From assembly GCA_905205085.1 (NCBI GenBank), contig CAJLCG010000013.1, positions 1 to 37,337 on the forward strand: DNA of 37,337 bases. Reading direction: 5' to 3'. The DNA comes from an uncultured Oscillospiraceae bacterium. GTDB taxonomy: Bacteria > Bacillota > Clostridia > Oscillospirales > Oscillospiraceae. The position numbers and the translations under genes were made by a program. Below the pieces are notes generated by a model. That model ran no database searches and had not been told where the DNA came from. It worked only from the letters and a program-made list of their open reading frames with translations. Shown here in pieces: positions 23,111 through 31,477 of this stretch; the stretch's first letter is position 1, and every line of letters starts with the position of its first letter.

Positions 23111-25195
23111 TTACTCGACGTCGCGGTAGTAGAGACCGCGGGTAAAGTCGGCGGGCTTGTAGCGGCCCTGGCCCCGGTAGCGCTCCAGCACCTGGACGCA
23201 CTGCTCCGGCTTCTCGGTGGTAAACATGAGCCGCACCGCCCACAGGCCCAGCCGCTGATAGTCGGCGGCCTTGTCGGCCAGGAACAGAGTCTTTCCGTTC
23301 AAAATTTCGTTCCGGCAGCCCCAGGCCTTGACCACGGGGAACTTCTCGCCCCGGCGGTCGGTGAGCTGATTGACCCCGGTACAGCTATGCTGTCCGGTGT
23401 GGTTGTGGATGATGCAATTTTCCGTAATCATCAGGGGTAGCCGCCCGTAGACGATGGCCTCCAGAGGGATGGCCTTGGACAGGTCCCGGATCTGGGGCAG
23501 CTTCAGCTCAAAGGAGGCGGTGGCCGCCGACACCCCCAGGCGCTTAAGCTCCTTAAGGGTCTGGCTGTTGTAGACGCCGATGCCAAAATCGCTGGTAACC
23601 GTAAAGCCCAGGTCCAGCGCCCGCTGCACCCCGTCCAGGGTACCGGCCAGAGCCTGGGTGACGCCCAGGTCCTGGAACACCTTCAGCTCCTGCTCCAGCT
23701 TGTTCTTTTCCCGGTCCCAACAGATGCGGGGCAGCAGAACGGCCACCTCCACGCCTGCCTCCTGGCAGGCCCGGATGGCATCGGGGCAGGCGGCTCCCTC
23801 GTCGCTGGGCAGATAGATGCGGGCGGGCTGCAGGGCCAGCAGGGCAGGGGTGATCTGCTGGGCGCTGCGCACCGACAGGGTGATCTGAGGGGCACCCTTG
23901 GGGTTCTCATAGCGCACGCCGGGGTGGAACTCGCCCTTCTCCCGCTGAGGGGGCAGGCCACGCAGGCGGCTGAGCTCCTCCAGCGCCTGGCGGCGCAGAG
24001 CGTTGAGGGCGGACAGGGGCAGACTGAGGCCCTCGTCCACATAGGCGGTGACCTTTTCGCACTCGTAGGGGGTGCCGCCGGTGCGCTTGAGCTGTCCCTC
24101 CACCTTCTCGGCGGTAAGGGGCACGTTGACGGCGGCCTCAGGTACGGCGCCCTCCACCCGGGCCACATTGCCCACCAAATCCTGGGCCGCCACCTGGGCG
24201 GGCTCGCCGGTGCGGATCATGGCGTACATGCGGATGAGCTCCTTGCGGTTCTCTCCGCTCTCGTAGGTGGTGCGGGCCTGGGCATACAGCTCCCGGGGAG
24301 GCTCGCTCTCCTGGCGCACGCCGAACATGTCGGCGCCCTTCTTGTCCAGGTAGTACCCCTGGGTAAAGCCCTGGCGGGAGAAGGCAGCCTCCAGCTGCTC
24401 CAGCTCCTCAGGGGTGGGGGAGCGGCCCTCCCGGATGGCCCGGGAGTAAATTCCGGTGACGATGGCCACGTACTCCGGGCGCTTCATGCGCCCCTCAATT
24501 TTGAGACAGCACACCCCCATCTCCTCCAGCTCCTGGAGATAGTCGGCCAGAGACATGTCCTTGAGGGACAGGGGATACTCGTTGGCCCGGTTGCCCCAGC
24601 CGTACTTGAGGCGGCAGGGTTGGGCGCACAGCCCACGGTTGCCGCTGCGGCCACCGATGACGGAGGACAGGTAGCACTGTCCCGAATAGCACATGCACAG
24701 GGCGCCATGGGCAAAGGTCTCAATTTCAATGGGGGAGTTCTGGCAGATATAGCGGATCTGATCCCGGCTCAGCTCCCGGGAGAGGACCGCCCGGGTAAAG
24801 CCCAGACGGGCGCACTCCTTTACGCCGTCCAGACTGTGCACCGTCATCTGGGTGGAGGCGTGGAGGGCGAGCTGGGGGGCCACCTGGTGGAGCATGCGAG
24901 CCACGCCCAGGTCCTGGACGATGACGGCATCCACTCCCATCTCGTTAATCTCCCCGGCCACCTGGGCGGCGGCGGGCAGCTCCCGGTCGGTGAGCAGGGT
25001 GTTCAGGGTAAGATGTACTTTGGTTCCCCGGGTATGACAATAAGAAACCGCCGCCGCAACTTCCTCCCGGGTAAAGTTCTTCGCGTTGCGGCGGGCGTTA
25101 AAGTCGCCGTAGCCCAGATAGACGGCGTTGGCGCCGTTCTGGACTGCGGCAGTCACCGACTCCATAGAGCCGGCGGGCGACAGCAATTCCAGCAT
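23111..25195 (-). CDS. U32 family peptidase-like protein (RlhA/TrhP-type)
   Basis: A 694-residue protein of the long U32 form. The TIM-barrel-like N-terminal part starts MLELLSPAGS and includes GANAVYLGYGDFNARRNAKNF. The U32 signature follows: IEIETFAHGALCMCYSGQCY and a cysteine cluster (SGNRGLCAQPCRLKYG). The second half includes a DUF3656-like region and a repeat of the barrel motif with the Cys-rich MITENCIIHN and the CTGV/RRG segment. Members in Escherichia coli (RlhA, TrhP) install hydroxyl groups on rRNA cytidine or tRNA uridine, so RNA hydroxylation is more likely than proteolysis. ATG at 25195 with GAAGAGGG upstream, 63 bases after zapA. The gap holds a hairpin related to one upstream of zapA. 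Confidence 0.88.
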   Translation of the reverse strand: MLELLSPAGSMESVTAAVQNGANAVYLGYGDFNARRNAKNFTREEVAAAVSYCHTRGTKVHLTLNTLLTDRELPAAAQVAGEINEMGVDAVIVQDLGVARMLHQVAPQLALHASTQMTVHSLDGVKECARLGFTRAVLSRELSRDQIRYICQNSPIEIETFAHGALCMCYSGQCYLSSVIGGRSGNRGLCAQPCRLKYGWGNRANEYPLSLKDMSLADYLQELEEMGVCCLKIEGRMKRPEYVAIVTGIYSRAIREGRSPTPEELEQLEAAFSRQGFTQGYYLDKKGADMFGVRQESEPPRELYAQARTTYESGENRKELIRMYAMIRTGEPAQVAAQDLVGNVARVEGAVPEAAVNVPLTAEKVEGQLKRTGGTPYECEKVTAYVDEGLSLPLSALNALRRQALEELSRLRGLPPQREKGEFHPGVRYENPKGAPQITLSVRSAQQITPALLALQPARIYLPSDEGAACPDAIRACQEAGVEVAVLLPRICWDREKNKLEQELKVFQDLGVTQALAGTLDGVQRALDLGFTVTSDFGIGVYNSQTLKELKRLGVSAATASFELKLPQIRDLSKAIPLEAIVYGRLPLMITENCIIHNHTGQHSCTGVNQLTDRRGEKFPVVKAWGCRNEILNGKTLFLADKAADYQRLGLWAVRLMFTTEKPEQCVQVLERYRGQGRYKPADFTRGLYYRDVE

Positions 25196-25223
25196 GGATA
25201 ACCCTCTTCCGATGTTATGGTAA

Positions 25224-25251
25224 GCGCCTCCCGCCCTTGGACAGGAGGCGC
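25224..25251 (-). other. Hairpin between zapA and the U32 gene
   Basis: GCGCCTCC (25224-25231) and GGAGGCGC (25244-25251), with a 12-base loop. On the minus strand the loop region reads GTCCAAGGGCGG, nearly shared with the hairpin at 25617-25639. No T-run follows. Confidence 0.55.
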
Positions 25252-25258
25252 GGGGCAA

Positions 25259-25579
25259 TTAGGATTTGTGAGCGTTCTGCAGCTTGAAGATCTCCCGCTT
25301 AGCCTCGGAGAGCTCCATTTTCAGCCGGGCGTTTTCGTCCAGTCCGTCCTTGATCTGGCGGCGCAGATTTTCGCTGGCCTCCTGCTCCCGGAAGAACTGG
25401 TCAGCAATGTTCATCGCGGCCAGCACCGCCGCGTCGGAACGGCCCAGACGGGCGCCGTCCATCACGTCCCGCACCTGGCTGTCCACCAGGGTGGCACAGC
25501 GGTGTACGTAGTTTTCGTCTTCCTCAGCTACCATCGTGTACTCCTGGCCCGCGATGGCCACGGTGATCTTGTTTTTCAT
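25259..25579 (-). CDS. zapA: Cell division protein ZapA
   Basis: A 106-residue protein that binds FtsZ filaments and helps Z-ring assembly. The N-terminal strand-rich part NKITVAIAGQEYTMVAEEDENYVHRCATLVD is the conserved ZapA head; the rest is a helical coiled coil ending in AKREIFKLQN. Length matches the family. ATG at 25579 with GGGAGGGC upstream. Own promoter and a leader of about 80 bases with a hairpin. Confidence 0.92.
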   Translation of the reverse strand: MKNKITVAIAGQEYTMVAEEDENYVHRCATLVDSQVRDVMDGARLGRSDAAVLAAMNIADQFFREQEASENLRRQIKDGLDENARLKMELSEAKREIFKLQNAHKS

Positions 25580-25616
25580 CCGGAAGCCCTCCCAATCACT
25601 TCTCTATTTTCACCGC

Positions 25617-25639
25617 ATTTCCGCCCTTGGGACGGAAAT
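25617..25639 (-). other. Hairpin in the zapA leader
   Basis: ATTTCCG (25617-25623) pairs with CGGAAAT (25633-25639). On the minus strand the centre reads GTCCCAAGGGCGG, close to the loop of the hairpin in front of the U32 gene. It lies between the promoter and the start codon of zapA. Confidence 0.5.
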
Positions 25640-25665
25640 CACGGCAGAATGGTGGTATTATGGAC

Positions 25666-25694
25666 ATTATAGCATAGTTGCCCCGGTTTGAAAA
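25666..25694 (-). promoter_or_regulatory. Promoter of zapA
   Basis: On the minus strand, extended -10 TGCTATAAT (TATAAT at 25671-25666) with a weak -35 TTTTCA (25694-25689), 17-base spacer. Transcription would start near 25659. Confidence 0.7.
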
Positions 25695-25775
25695 ATAAAT
25701 TTACCATGAATTTTTTATGTCTATCCGCCTTTTTTGCACGGAACACACAACCAGGAAACATTTGTCAAACAAGCA

Positions 25776-25830
25776 AAGACCCGCCCCCTCCGCCGCTGCT
25801 TGTCAGACGGCGTGGGGCGGGTTATTTTTT
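25776..25830. terminator. Terminator-like hairpin after the DUF4230 gene
   Basis: ACCCGCCCC (25779-25787) pairs with GGGGCGGGT (25814-25822), with inner CGCCG and CGGCG. The plus-strand side has TTATTTTTT. The minus-strand side, where the upstream gene ends at 25846, has a poorer TCTTTGCTTG tail. Confidence 0.65.
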
Positions 25831-25845
25831 CCAGGGAAAGTGGGC

Positions 25846-26478
25846 TTATTCTCCGTCGGCCACGGTGATCTCCAGAGTTTGTCCCTCCTGGAGCAGAGGG
25901 GTAATAAGACCGCCGATGGCGGCCTCGGCCTGATCCTTGGCCTGGGTGAGCAGACCGCCCTGGATGGCCTTTTCCTCCATGACGCCCTGCTGGTCGGCCT
26001 GGAAGCCGGTGTAGTCCTCGATGGTGATGGGGTTGAAGATGCTGGTGGTCTCGTCAAAGACCTCCAGGCTGTTGGGGTCCACCTCGTGGGAGAGGATCTG
26101 AGGAGCGGGCAGAGCGATGGTCACCTTCTGGTCGGTGACGGTCACTTTAGCCTTAGTCAGATCCACGCCGGCGGTGATGGTGCCGTCGTACGCGACGATG
26201 AAGCTTTTGGTGGTGAAGGGGAGCTTGATGCCGTAAAATTCGTTGCTGTTTTCAAATTGGCCCATGTTGGTGTAGGAGTAGCGGATGGTGGCCAGCTGGC
26301 TGATCTGCTGGAGCTGGTTTTCCACCGTGATGGAAGAGAGAACCGGGGGCTTCTCCTCCCGTCCGCCGCTGAAAAAGCCCACGGCGAAGCAGACAATAGC
26401 CAGTATCACGCCAAAAATGATGAGTTTTCCCTGCTTGAACAGGGACAGGGGGGAAACGCCCCGCTTGACCTGAGACAT
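25846..26478 (-). CDS. DUF4230 domain protein, membrane-anchored
   Basis: A 210-residue protein with a short cytoplasmic start, a membrane helix at about 19-38 (KLIIFGVILAIVCFAVGFFSGG) and an extracytoplasmic DUF4230-like domain. The domain shows QLQQISQLATIRYSYTNMGQF, LPFTTKSFIVAYDGTITAGVDL and VTIALPAPQILSHEVD. Function of this family is unknown. ATG at 26478 with AAAGGAAG upstream, 19 bases after mgtE, suggesting an operon with the magnesium transporter. No catalytic motif is evident. Confidence 0.8.
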   Translation of the reverse strand: MSQVKRGVSPLSLFKQGKLIIFGVILAIVCFAVGFFSGGREEKPPVLSSITVENQLQQISQLATIRYSYTNMGQFENSNEFYGIKLPFTTKSFIVAYDGTITAGVDLTKAKVTVTDQKVTIALPAPQILSHEVDPNSLEVFDETTSIFNPITIEDYTGFQADQQGVMEEKAIQGGLLTQAKDQAEAAIGGLITPLLQEGQTLEITVADGE

Positions 26479-26497
26479 AGCAGCTTCCTTTCTCCAA

Positions 26498-27874
26498 TTA
26501 GGTATTCAGACCCAGCAGACGGGTGGCAATAAAGAAGTAGATGAGCAGGGACAGAGCGTCCACGATGGTGGTGATAAAGGGGGAGGCCATCACCGCCGGG
26601 TCAATGCCGATTTTCTCTGCGCACATGGGGAGGGTACAGCCCACCACCTTGGCGCAGATGACGGTGAACACCAAGGTGAGACACACCACCAGGGCTACCA
26701 TGGGGGTGACCTGGGGGTTGTGCATGAGCCAGCGGTCCACGATCATCATTTTTACAAAGTTGGCGCAGGCCAGGCACACACCGCACAGCACCGCCACCCG
26801 GATCTCCTTCCACACCACCAGGACCATGTCAGAAAAGTCAATTTCGTCCAAGGATAGGGCACGGATCACGGCCACCGATGACTGTGATCCTGAGTTACCG
26901 CCGGTGCCTGAGAGCATGGGAATAAAGGAGGTGAGTACCACGCAGGCGGCCAGGGCATTTTCAAAGCTGGTGATGATGATGCCGGTAAAAGTGGCTGAGA
27001 GCATCAGCAGCAGAAGCCACGGGATGCGGGCCTTCCAGGTCTCCAGTACGCCGGTTTTCAGGTAGGGCTTGTCGGAGGGGAGGATAGCGGCCATCTTTTC
27101 GAAGTCCTCGGTGGTCTCCTCTTCGATAACGTCCATGGCGTCGTCGAAGGTGATGATGCCCACCAGCCGGTCCTCGCCGTCCACCACGGGCAGGGCGTAC
27201 AGGTCGTACTTGTTCAGCAGCTGGGCCACGTCCTCCTTGTCCTCGTGGGTGTTTACCGAGAGAACGTTGGTCTCCATGATGTCGCCGATGCGGGTGTCGT
27301 AGGAGGACAGGAGCATCCGGCGCACCGTGACTACGCCCAGCAGTACCCGGCGCTGGGTGACGTAACAGGTGTAGACCGTCTCCTTGTCCATGCCTACCTT
27401 GCGGATGCGGGCGAAGGACTCCTCCACGGTGGCGTTGGGGTGGAGGTAGACGTACTCGGTGGTCATGATGGAGCCGGCGGAGTCCTTGGGGTAGTTGAGG
27501 AGCTGATTGATCTGGGTGCGGGTGGTGGCGTCGGTGTTGCGCAGGATACGGCTGACCACGTTGGCGGGCATGTCCTCGATGAGGTCCACGGTGTCGTCCA
27601 GGTACAGCTCGTCCAGCACCTCTCGCAGCTCCTTATCACTCAGGGCGTTGATGAGCCGCTCCTGGTCGTCGGAGTCCTCCAGCTCGGTGAACACCTCGGC
27701 GGCTACCTCCTTGGGCAGCAGGCGAAAGACCAGGATGGTCTCCTCCGGACCTAGTTCGTCCAGAAATTCGGCGATGTCCACCTCATTCATATCGTCCAGC
27801 AGCTCCCGCAGGCGGCGGAACTGCTTGGTGCGAACCAGCTCCAGCAGCTGGTCCAGATCATAATTCTCGTGCAT
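26498..27874 (-). CDS. mgtE: Magnesium transporter MgtE
   Basis: A 458-residue magnesium channel. The N-terminal superhelical domain (about 1-125) starts with DLDQLLELVRTKQFRRLRELL. Two CBS domains follow (about 130-250, including IMTTEYVYLHPNATVEESF and IGDIMETNVLSVNTHEDKEDVA), then a connecting helix and five membrane segments. The family signature PMLSGTGGNSGSQSS is present in the pore region, and the last part has the conserved DPAVMASPF. ATG at 27874 with AGAGGGGGAAA upstream is preferred; the frame continues 17 codons upstream into the leader. The long structured leader suggests Mg-responsive control. Confidence 0.96.
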   Translation of the reverse strand: MHENYDLDQLLELVRTKQFRRLRELLDDMNEVDIAEFLDELGPEETILVFRLLPKEVAAEVFTELEDSDDQERLINALSDKELREVLDELYLDDTVDLIEDMPANVVSRILRNTDATTRTQINQLLNYPKDSAGSIMTTEYVYLHPNATVEESFARIRKVGMDKETVYTCYVTQRRVLLGVVTVRRMLLSSYDTRIGDIMETNVLSVNTHEDKEDVAQLLNKYDLYALPVVDGEDRLVGIITFDDAMDVIEEETTEDFEKMAAILPSDKPYLKTGVLETWKARIPWLLLLMLSATFTGIIITSFENALAACVVLTSFIPMLSGTGGNSGSQSSVAVIRALSLDEIDFSDMVLVVWKEIRVAVLCGVCLACANFVKMMIVDRWLMHNPQVTPMVALVVCLTLVFTVICAKVVGCTLPMCAEKIGIDPAVMASPFITTIVDALSLLIYFFIATRLLGLNT

Positions 27875-28156
27875 ATGGTTTCCCCCTCTTGAAGTCACGG
27901 GATATCCGGGACGGAAAACAGCCACAGGATCACTCCTGCGGCTGTTACGAATCGGTCAGGGGACGGTGCTGCGGCTGCTACTCCGCGTGCCGGCCCCAGA
28001 GCGGCGGAACAAGAGGATGCGGCCCCGCGTCCTCTGCCGTTCGTGACAGCGCATGTACGGTATCCCGGTGGCGACTTCGGCTTTTCATGGGGCTTCACAA
28101 CCTTTCCGCGCCCAATTGGGGCCTGACTGCCAGGCCGCGGCGCACAAAATTCTACA
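27875..28156 (-). ncRNA. Structured mgtE leader, candidate metal-responsive riboswitch
   Basis: About 280 bases between promoter and mgtE. A stem of GAGGATGCGG (28013-28022) and CCGCGTCCTC (28025-28034) with one mismatch is visible. A strong 13-pair hairpin, AACAGCCACAGGA (27917-27929) with TCCTGCGGCTGTT (27934-27946), ends 43 bases before the start codon and has a short T-run on the minus strand, so it could be a terminator of an expression platform. MgtE genes are often controlled by M-box riboswitches. I could not match the conserved M-box core (GGTGAGGCTCC) here, so the class is open. Confidence 0.45.
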
Positions 28157-28162
28157 TTTTAG

Positions 28163-28192
28163 AGTATAACACACCCCATCCCGGCGATTCAA
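28163..28192 (-). promoter_or_regulatory. Promoter of mgtE
   Basis: On the minus strand TTGAAT (28192-28187), 18-base spacer, TATACT (28168-28163), with an extended TGT before the -10. The -35 overlaps the last codons and stop of the dihydrouridine synthase gene. Confidence 0.75.
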
Positions 28193-29160
28193 GACAAATC
28201 TATGTTAGATTCTTCCCAGAGGGCGTCCCGGCGCAGAGGCCGGGCGAACATCTCCTCCACCGCCGCCTCGTAGGGGGCGGAGCGGTCGGCCTTGCGGATC
28301 TTTTTCAGGGGGCGGGCGCTGTCCTCAAACAGGCGGGAGAGGTAGCTCCACAGCTCCTTCATGTGGAATACTGTGCTCCGCTCCCCGGAGAAGAGGGAGA
28401 GGTAGGTGCGGTAGAGCTGGTCGTGGAAGGCGCGCAGCTCATCCACGGTGGCGGCGCTGCCGCCCTGGGCCTTCCGGGCCAGAGCGGGGTCGGCCAGCAG
28501 GCCCTGGCCGATCATCAGGTGCTCCACCTGGGGAAAGCGCCGGGCAAAGGCCTGGCAGTCTGCGGGGGTGACCAGGCCGCCGTTGAAGCACACCGGTCCC
28601 CGGTAGACCTCCAGAGCCTGGGCAAAGGCGTCCAGACGCACCTTCTCCCGGTAGAAGTCCTGGCGCACCCGGGGGTGGATGATGAGCAGGGAGACGGGGT
28701 AGCGGGAGAAGAGCTCCAGCAGGGGACCGAACTCATCGGGATTCTCCCAGCCCAGCCGGGTTTTAATAGATAGTTTGACCGGAGTTTTGGCGAAGATACC
28801 TTCTAATAGCTCTTCCAGGGTATCCCGGCGCTGGAGAAGGCCCGCGCCCTTGCCCTTGGCGGTGACGGTGCCCGAGGGGCAGCCCAGGTTCAGGTTGACC
28901 TCGTCATAGCCCAGCCGGGCCAGCTCTCCCGCGGCCCAGAGGAAATCCTCCACATTCCGGGTGAGCAGCTGGGGCACGGCACGAAAGCCGGGGTTATTCT
29001 CCGGCAAAATGCCCCGGAGTTCCCGGGGCGTAAATACATGATCTTGGGTGGGGGAGAGGAAGGGCATGTAGTAGGCGTCTACCCCGCCGAACACCTGGTG
29101 GTGGGCCCGGCGGAACTCTGCCCCGGTGACGCCCTCCATGGGGGCAAAATAGTACTTCAC
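28189..29160 (-). CDS. tRNA-dihydrouridine synthase family protein
   Basis: A 323-residue FMN enzyme expected to reduce uridine to dihydrouridine in tRNA. Seen: N-terminal YYFAPMEGVTGAEFRRAHHQVFG (FMN-binding start), NLNLGCPSGTVTAKGKGAGLL with the catalytic Cys in the GCP motif, IKTRLGW, IIHPRVRQDFY and FNGGLVTPADC (normally NGDI). GTG at 29160 is chosen because GGAGGACAGAAC is seven bases upstream and the GTG overlaps the previous stop (GTGA, four-base overlap). Last gene of the rpoN-HAD-dus operon. Which tRNA position it modifies is unclear. Confidence 0.9.
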   Translation of the reverse strand: MKYYFAPMEGVTGAEFRRAHHQVFGGVDAYYMPFLSPTQDHVFTPRELRGILPENNPGFRAVPQLLTRNVEDFLWAAGELARLGYDEVNLNLGCPSGTVTAKGKGAGLLQRRDTLEELLEGIFAKTPVKLSIKTRLGWENPDEFGPLLELFSRYPVSLLIIHPRVRQDFYREKVRLDAFAQALEVYRGPVCFNGGLVTPADCQAFARRFPQVEHLMIGQGLLADPALARKAQGGSAATVDELRAFHDQLYRTYLSLFSGERSTVFHMKELWSYLSRLFEDSARPLKKIRKADRSAPYEAAVEEMFARPLRRDALWEESNIDLS

Positions 29161-29816
29161 GTTCTGTCCTCCAGCCACTGGGCCAGCTCAGTGAGGTCGG
29201 GGGCGATGTGGACGCAGGGGTAGGGGGCAAAGGCGGGAGCCTGGGTGGTGCCGTTGAGGACGGCAGCAAAGTCCACCCCCGCCCCCTGGGCGGCCTGGGC
29301 GTCCAGAATGGTGTCCCCGCAGTAGAGGAATTCCTCCGGGGCCACCCCCATCTGGTCCAGCGCCTTTAAAATGCCCTCCGGATGGGGCTTGTGGTGGGTG
29401 ACGTCATAGCTGCCCAGGATGAGCTCCAGGGTGTCCCCCAGGCCGTATTTGTCCATGATGTGGGCGATGGTCTCCCCGGTCTTGGTGCTCACGATGCCCA
29501 GACGGACCCCGCGCTCGTGGAGCCCCCGCAGCAGCTCGTGGGTGCCGGGGAACAGGGTGGTCTCGTCCTTCTGGCGGGGCTTGGCTACCTCTAAGAAGTA
29601 GGCCCGGAACTGGGCGCGGTGCTCTTTGTTGCTGTCGCCGGTGAGCATCTGGTATGCGTCCTCCAGCAGGTAGCCCACTGTGCCCCGCACCGTGTCCCGG
29701 TCGGGGATGGGGCGGCCCAGGCGCTCAAAGGCGTACTGAAAGCCGGCTACAATGGAGTCGGTGGAGTCGCCCAGGGTATAGTCAAAATCAAAGCAGATGG
29801 CGCGATAGTGTTTCAT
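29157..29816 (-). CDS. HAD family hydrolase (phosphoglycolate phosphatase-like)
   Basis: A 219-residue HAD phosphatase. Motif I is DFDYTLGDS (nucleophile Asp and acid/base Asp at about 9 and 11), motif II IVSTKTG, motif III region HKPHPEG with Lys, and motif IV CGDTILDAQAAQGAG. The helical cap of about residues 15-85 is of the phosphoglycolate phosphatase/PpaX/beta-phosphoglucomutase kind. Substrate cannot be told. ATG at 29816; its AAGGAG ribosome binding site overlaps the rpoN stop codon. Overlaps the next gene by four bases. Confidence 0.9.
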   Translation of the reverse strand: MKHYRAICFDFDYTLGDSTDSIVAGFQYAFERLGRPIPDRDTVRGTVGYLLEDAYQMLTGDSNKEHRAQFRAYFLEVAKPRQKDETTLFPGTHELLRGLHERGVRLGIVSTKTGETIAHIMDKYGLGDTLELILGSYDVTHHKPHPEGILKALDQMGVAPEEFLYCGDTILDAQAAQGAGVDFAAVLNGTTQAPAFAPYPCVHIAPDLTELAQWLEDRT

Positions 29817-29825
29817 ACAAACTCC

Positions 29826-31172
29826 TTAATGGATCTCTTTTCGCCCCGAGGCACTGGGAATGCCCAGCTCGTCCCGGTATTTGGCTACGGTGCGCCGGGA
29901 GATGGCGCAGCCCTCCGCCTCCAGCTGCTCACACAGCTTCTGGTCGGAGAGGGGGTGTTTTTTGTCCTCCCGGTCCACCAGCTGCCGCAGCCGCTCCTTG
30001 ATCTGGTGTACCGAGGTGCCCTCGCTGCCTCCCTCCCGGGAGAAAAAGAAACTCAGCGGGTACACGCCCCGGCAGCACTGGAGGTATTTCTCCCGGATGG
30101 CCCGGCTGACGGTGGACTCGTGGATGGACAGCTCCTGGGCCACATCGGCCAGCCGCAGGGGGGACAGGTGTCCTCCGGGGCGGAAGAACCCCTCCTGCCG
30201 GTGTACAATGACCTGGGCGCAGGAGAGCAGGGTGGAGCGGCGCTGCTCCACCGCCTGAATGGCCCACTGGGCCTGTTTGATCTTATCGGTGAGGTACTGC
30301 TTGACCTCCGGGTCGGCACTCTGCTTTTGCAGCTTGCAGTAGTAGCCGCTGAGATGAAGGCCCGGGAGGTAGGAGTCCTGATAGGTCACGGTCAGCCCCT
30401 GCTCATTCTGAATGACCACCAGGTCGGGGACCAGGTAGGTGGTCTCATCCCGGCTGGCAAAGGCGGCGCCGGGGCGGGGGTCCAGCTCTTGAATGAGGCT
30501 CTGGGCCCGGAGGACCTCCTTTTGGGAGATGCCCAGCTCCTGGGCGATGGCGTGGTACTGCTTGCGGCCCAGTCGCTCCAGGTGGTGCAGCACGATCTCC
30601 AAAGCGGGGCCGGTTTCTCCCTGGCGCTGCAATTGCAGGGCCAGACACTGGGACAGGTCTCGGGCGCCTACGCCGGCCGGGTCAAGACTCTGGAGGAGGG
30701 CCAGTCCCTGCTCCAGTGCCGCCAGAGGCAGGCGGGAGGCCTGGGACAGGTCCTCCAGATCGTCCCGCAGATAGCCGTTTTCATCCAGACAGGCGGTGAG
30801 AAACTGGGCTGAGCGCAGCACCAGGGTGGAGCCGTGGCTGCGCTCCAACTGGCGGGTGAGGTGGAGCACCAGGGTCTCGCCCAGTCCGCCGTCGGTGCCC
30901 ACCCGGGCCAGAGGGTCCAGCTCCTCCCGGTCGGGGGAGAGATACTGCCGGTTCTGATGGTCCGCGTCGGCCATAGACTGCATCCGCCGCCACAGCTCTT
31001 CGCTCTCATCGCTCTGAGCGGTGGGCTCGGTGAGCTCGGCGGCGGGGTTGGTCTGGACCAGGTCCTGAATATAGTCAGCCAGCTCCTGGGTGCTCATTTG
31101 CAGCACTTCCATGGACTGGAGCATTTGCGGGGTCAATTTTAAGGTCTGTTTCAGTGACAGTTCCAGATTCAC
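29826..31172 (-). CDS. rpoN: RNA polymerase sigma-54 factor
   Basis: A 448-residue sigma-54. Region I (LELSLKQTLKLTPQMLQSMEVLQMSTQELADYIQ) is the glutamine/leucine-rich activator-interacting part. A core-binding region occupies about 100-290. The helix-turn-helix (LSIHESTVSRAIREKYLQCC) precedes the RpoN box SRRTVAKYRDELGIP near residues 425-440, which reads the -24 element. Start is GTG at 31172 with GAGGAGGGAA upstream. Activators with AAA+ domains are not present in this window, so its regulon lies elsewhere. Own promoter and structured leader. Confidence 0.95.
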   Translation of the reverse strand: MNLELSLKQTLKLTPQMLQSMEVLQMSTQELADYIQDLVQTNPAAELTEPTAQSDESEELWRRMQSMADADHQNRQYLSPDREELDPLARVGTDGGLGETLVLHLTRQLERSHGSTLVLRSAQFLTACLDENGYLRDDLEDLSQASRLPLAALEQGLALLQSLDPAGVGARDLSQCLALQLQRQGETGPALEIVLHHLERLGRKQYHAIAQELGISQKEVLRAQSLIQELDPRPGAAFASRDETTYLVPDLVVIQNEQGLTVTYQDSYLPGLHLSGYYCKLQKQSADPEVKQYLTDKIKQAQWAIQAVEQRRSTLLSCAQVIVHRQEGFFRPGGHLSPLRLADVAQELSIHESTVSRAIREKYLQCCRGVYPLSFFFSREGGSEGTSVHQIKERLRQLVDREDKKHPLSDQKLCEQLEAEGCAISRRTVAKYRDELGIPSASGRKEIH

Positions 31173-31256
31173 GTGGTTCCCTCCTCAAGCTCCCAAACGT
31201 TCCTGCCAGGCAAACAGGGACGGTTGCCTCCCCAGGCAATGTGCTTTGTGTACCTC

Positions 31257-31308
31257 TTCATGCAATCTCCCCAGAGTCGTCTGGAACCGCATCCTCTGGG
31301 TGCATGAA
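31257..31308 (-). ncRNA. Nested hairpin in the rpoN leader
   Basis: TTCATGCA (31257-31264) pairs with TGCATGAA (31301-31308), and CCCAGAG (31270-31276) with CTCTGGG (31294-31300), leaving a six-base bulge on one side: 15 pairs. It starts within a few bases of the predicted transcription start (about 31314). It may stabilise the message or bind a regulator. Confidence 0.5.
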
Positions 31309-31320
31309 ATTGTCAAAAGA

Positions 31321-31349
31321 AGTATATCATAAATTTCACCCTTGGGCAA
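31321..31349 (-). promoter_or_regulatory. Promoter of rpoN
   Basis: On the minus strand TTGCCC (31349-31344), 17-base spacer, TATACT (31326-31321). Transcription would start near 31314, about 140 bases before the GTG. The gap to the plus-strand promoter at 31384 is short, so the two units diverge. Confidence 0.7.
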
Positions 31350-31383
31350 TCGGCAGATAGAGTGGGAAGAGAGGCCTTTTCCG

Positions 31384-31412
31384 TTGATTTTTCCTATCCA
31401 ATGGTGTAAAAT
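31384..31412 (+). promoter_or_regulatory. Promoter of the zinc-ribbon to HU operon
   Basis: TTGATT (31384-31389), 17-base spacer, TAAAAT (31407-31412). No terminator is visible between the genes that follow until 37303, so this promoter may drive all of 31478-37281. Confidence 0.75.
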
Positions 31413-31477
31413 AGTGAAAACTCATAGAACTTCCTGGAAAAAGTCCGGGAGTGGGACAAGGAAAGGAGCACGTGGAT

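Noticed and set aside
27875..28156. A firm call of an M-box riboswitch in front of mgtE
   Set aside because: The conserved M-box core could not be found by eye, so only a structured leader is reported.
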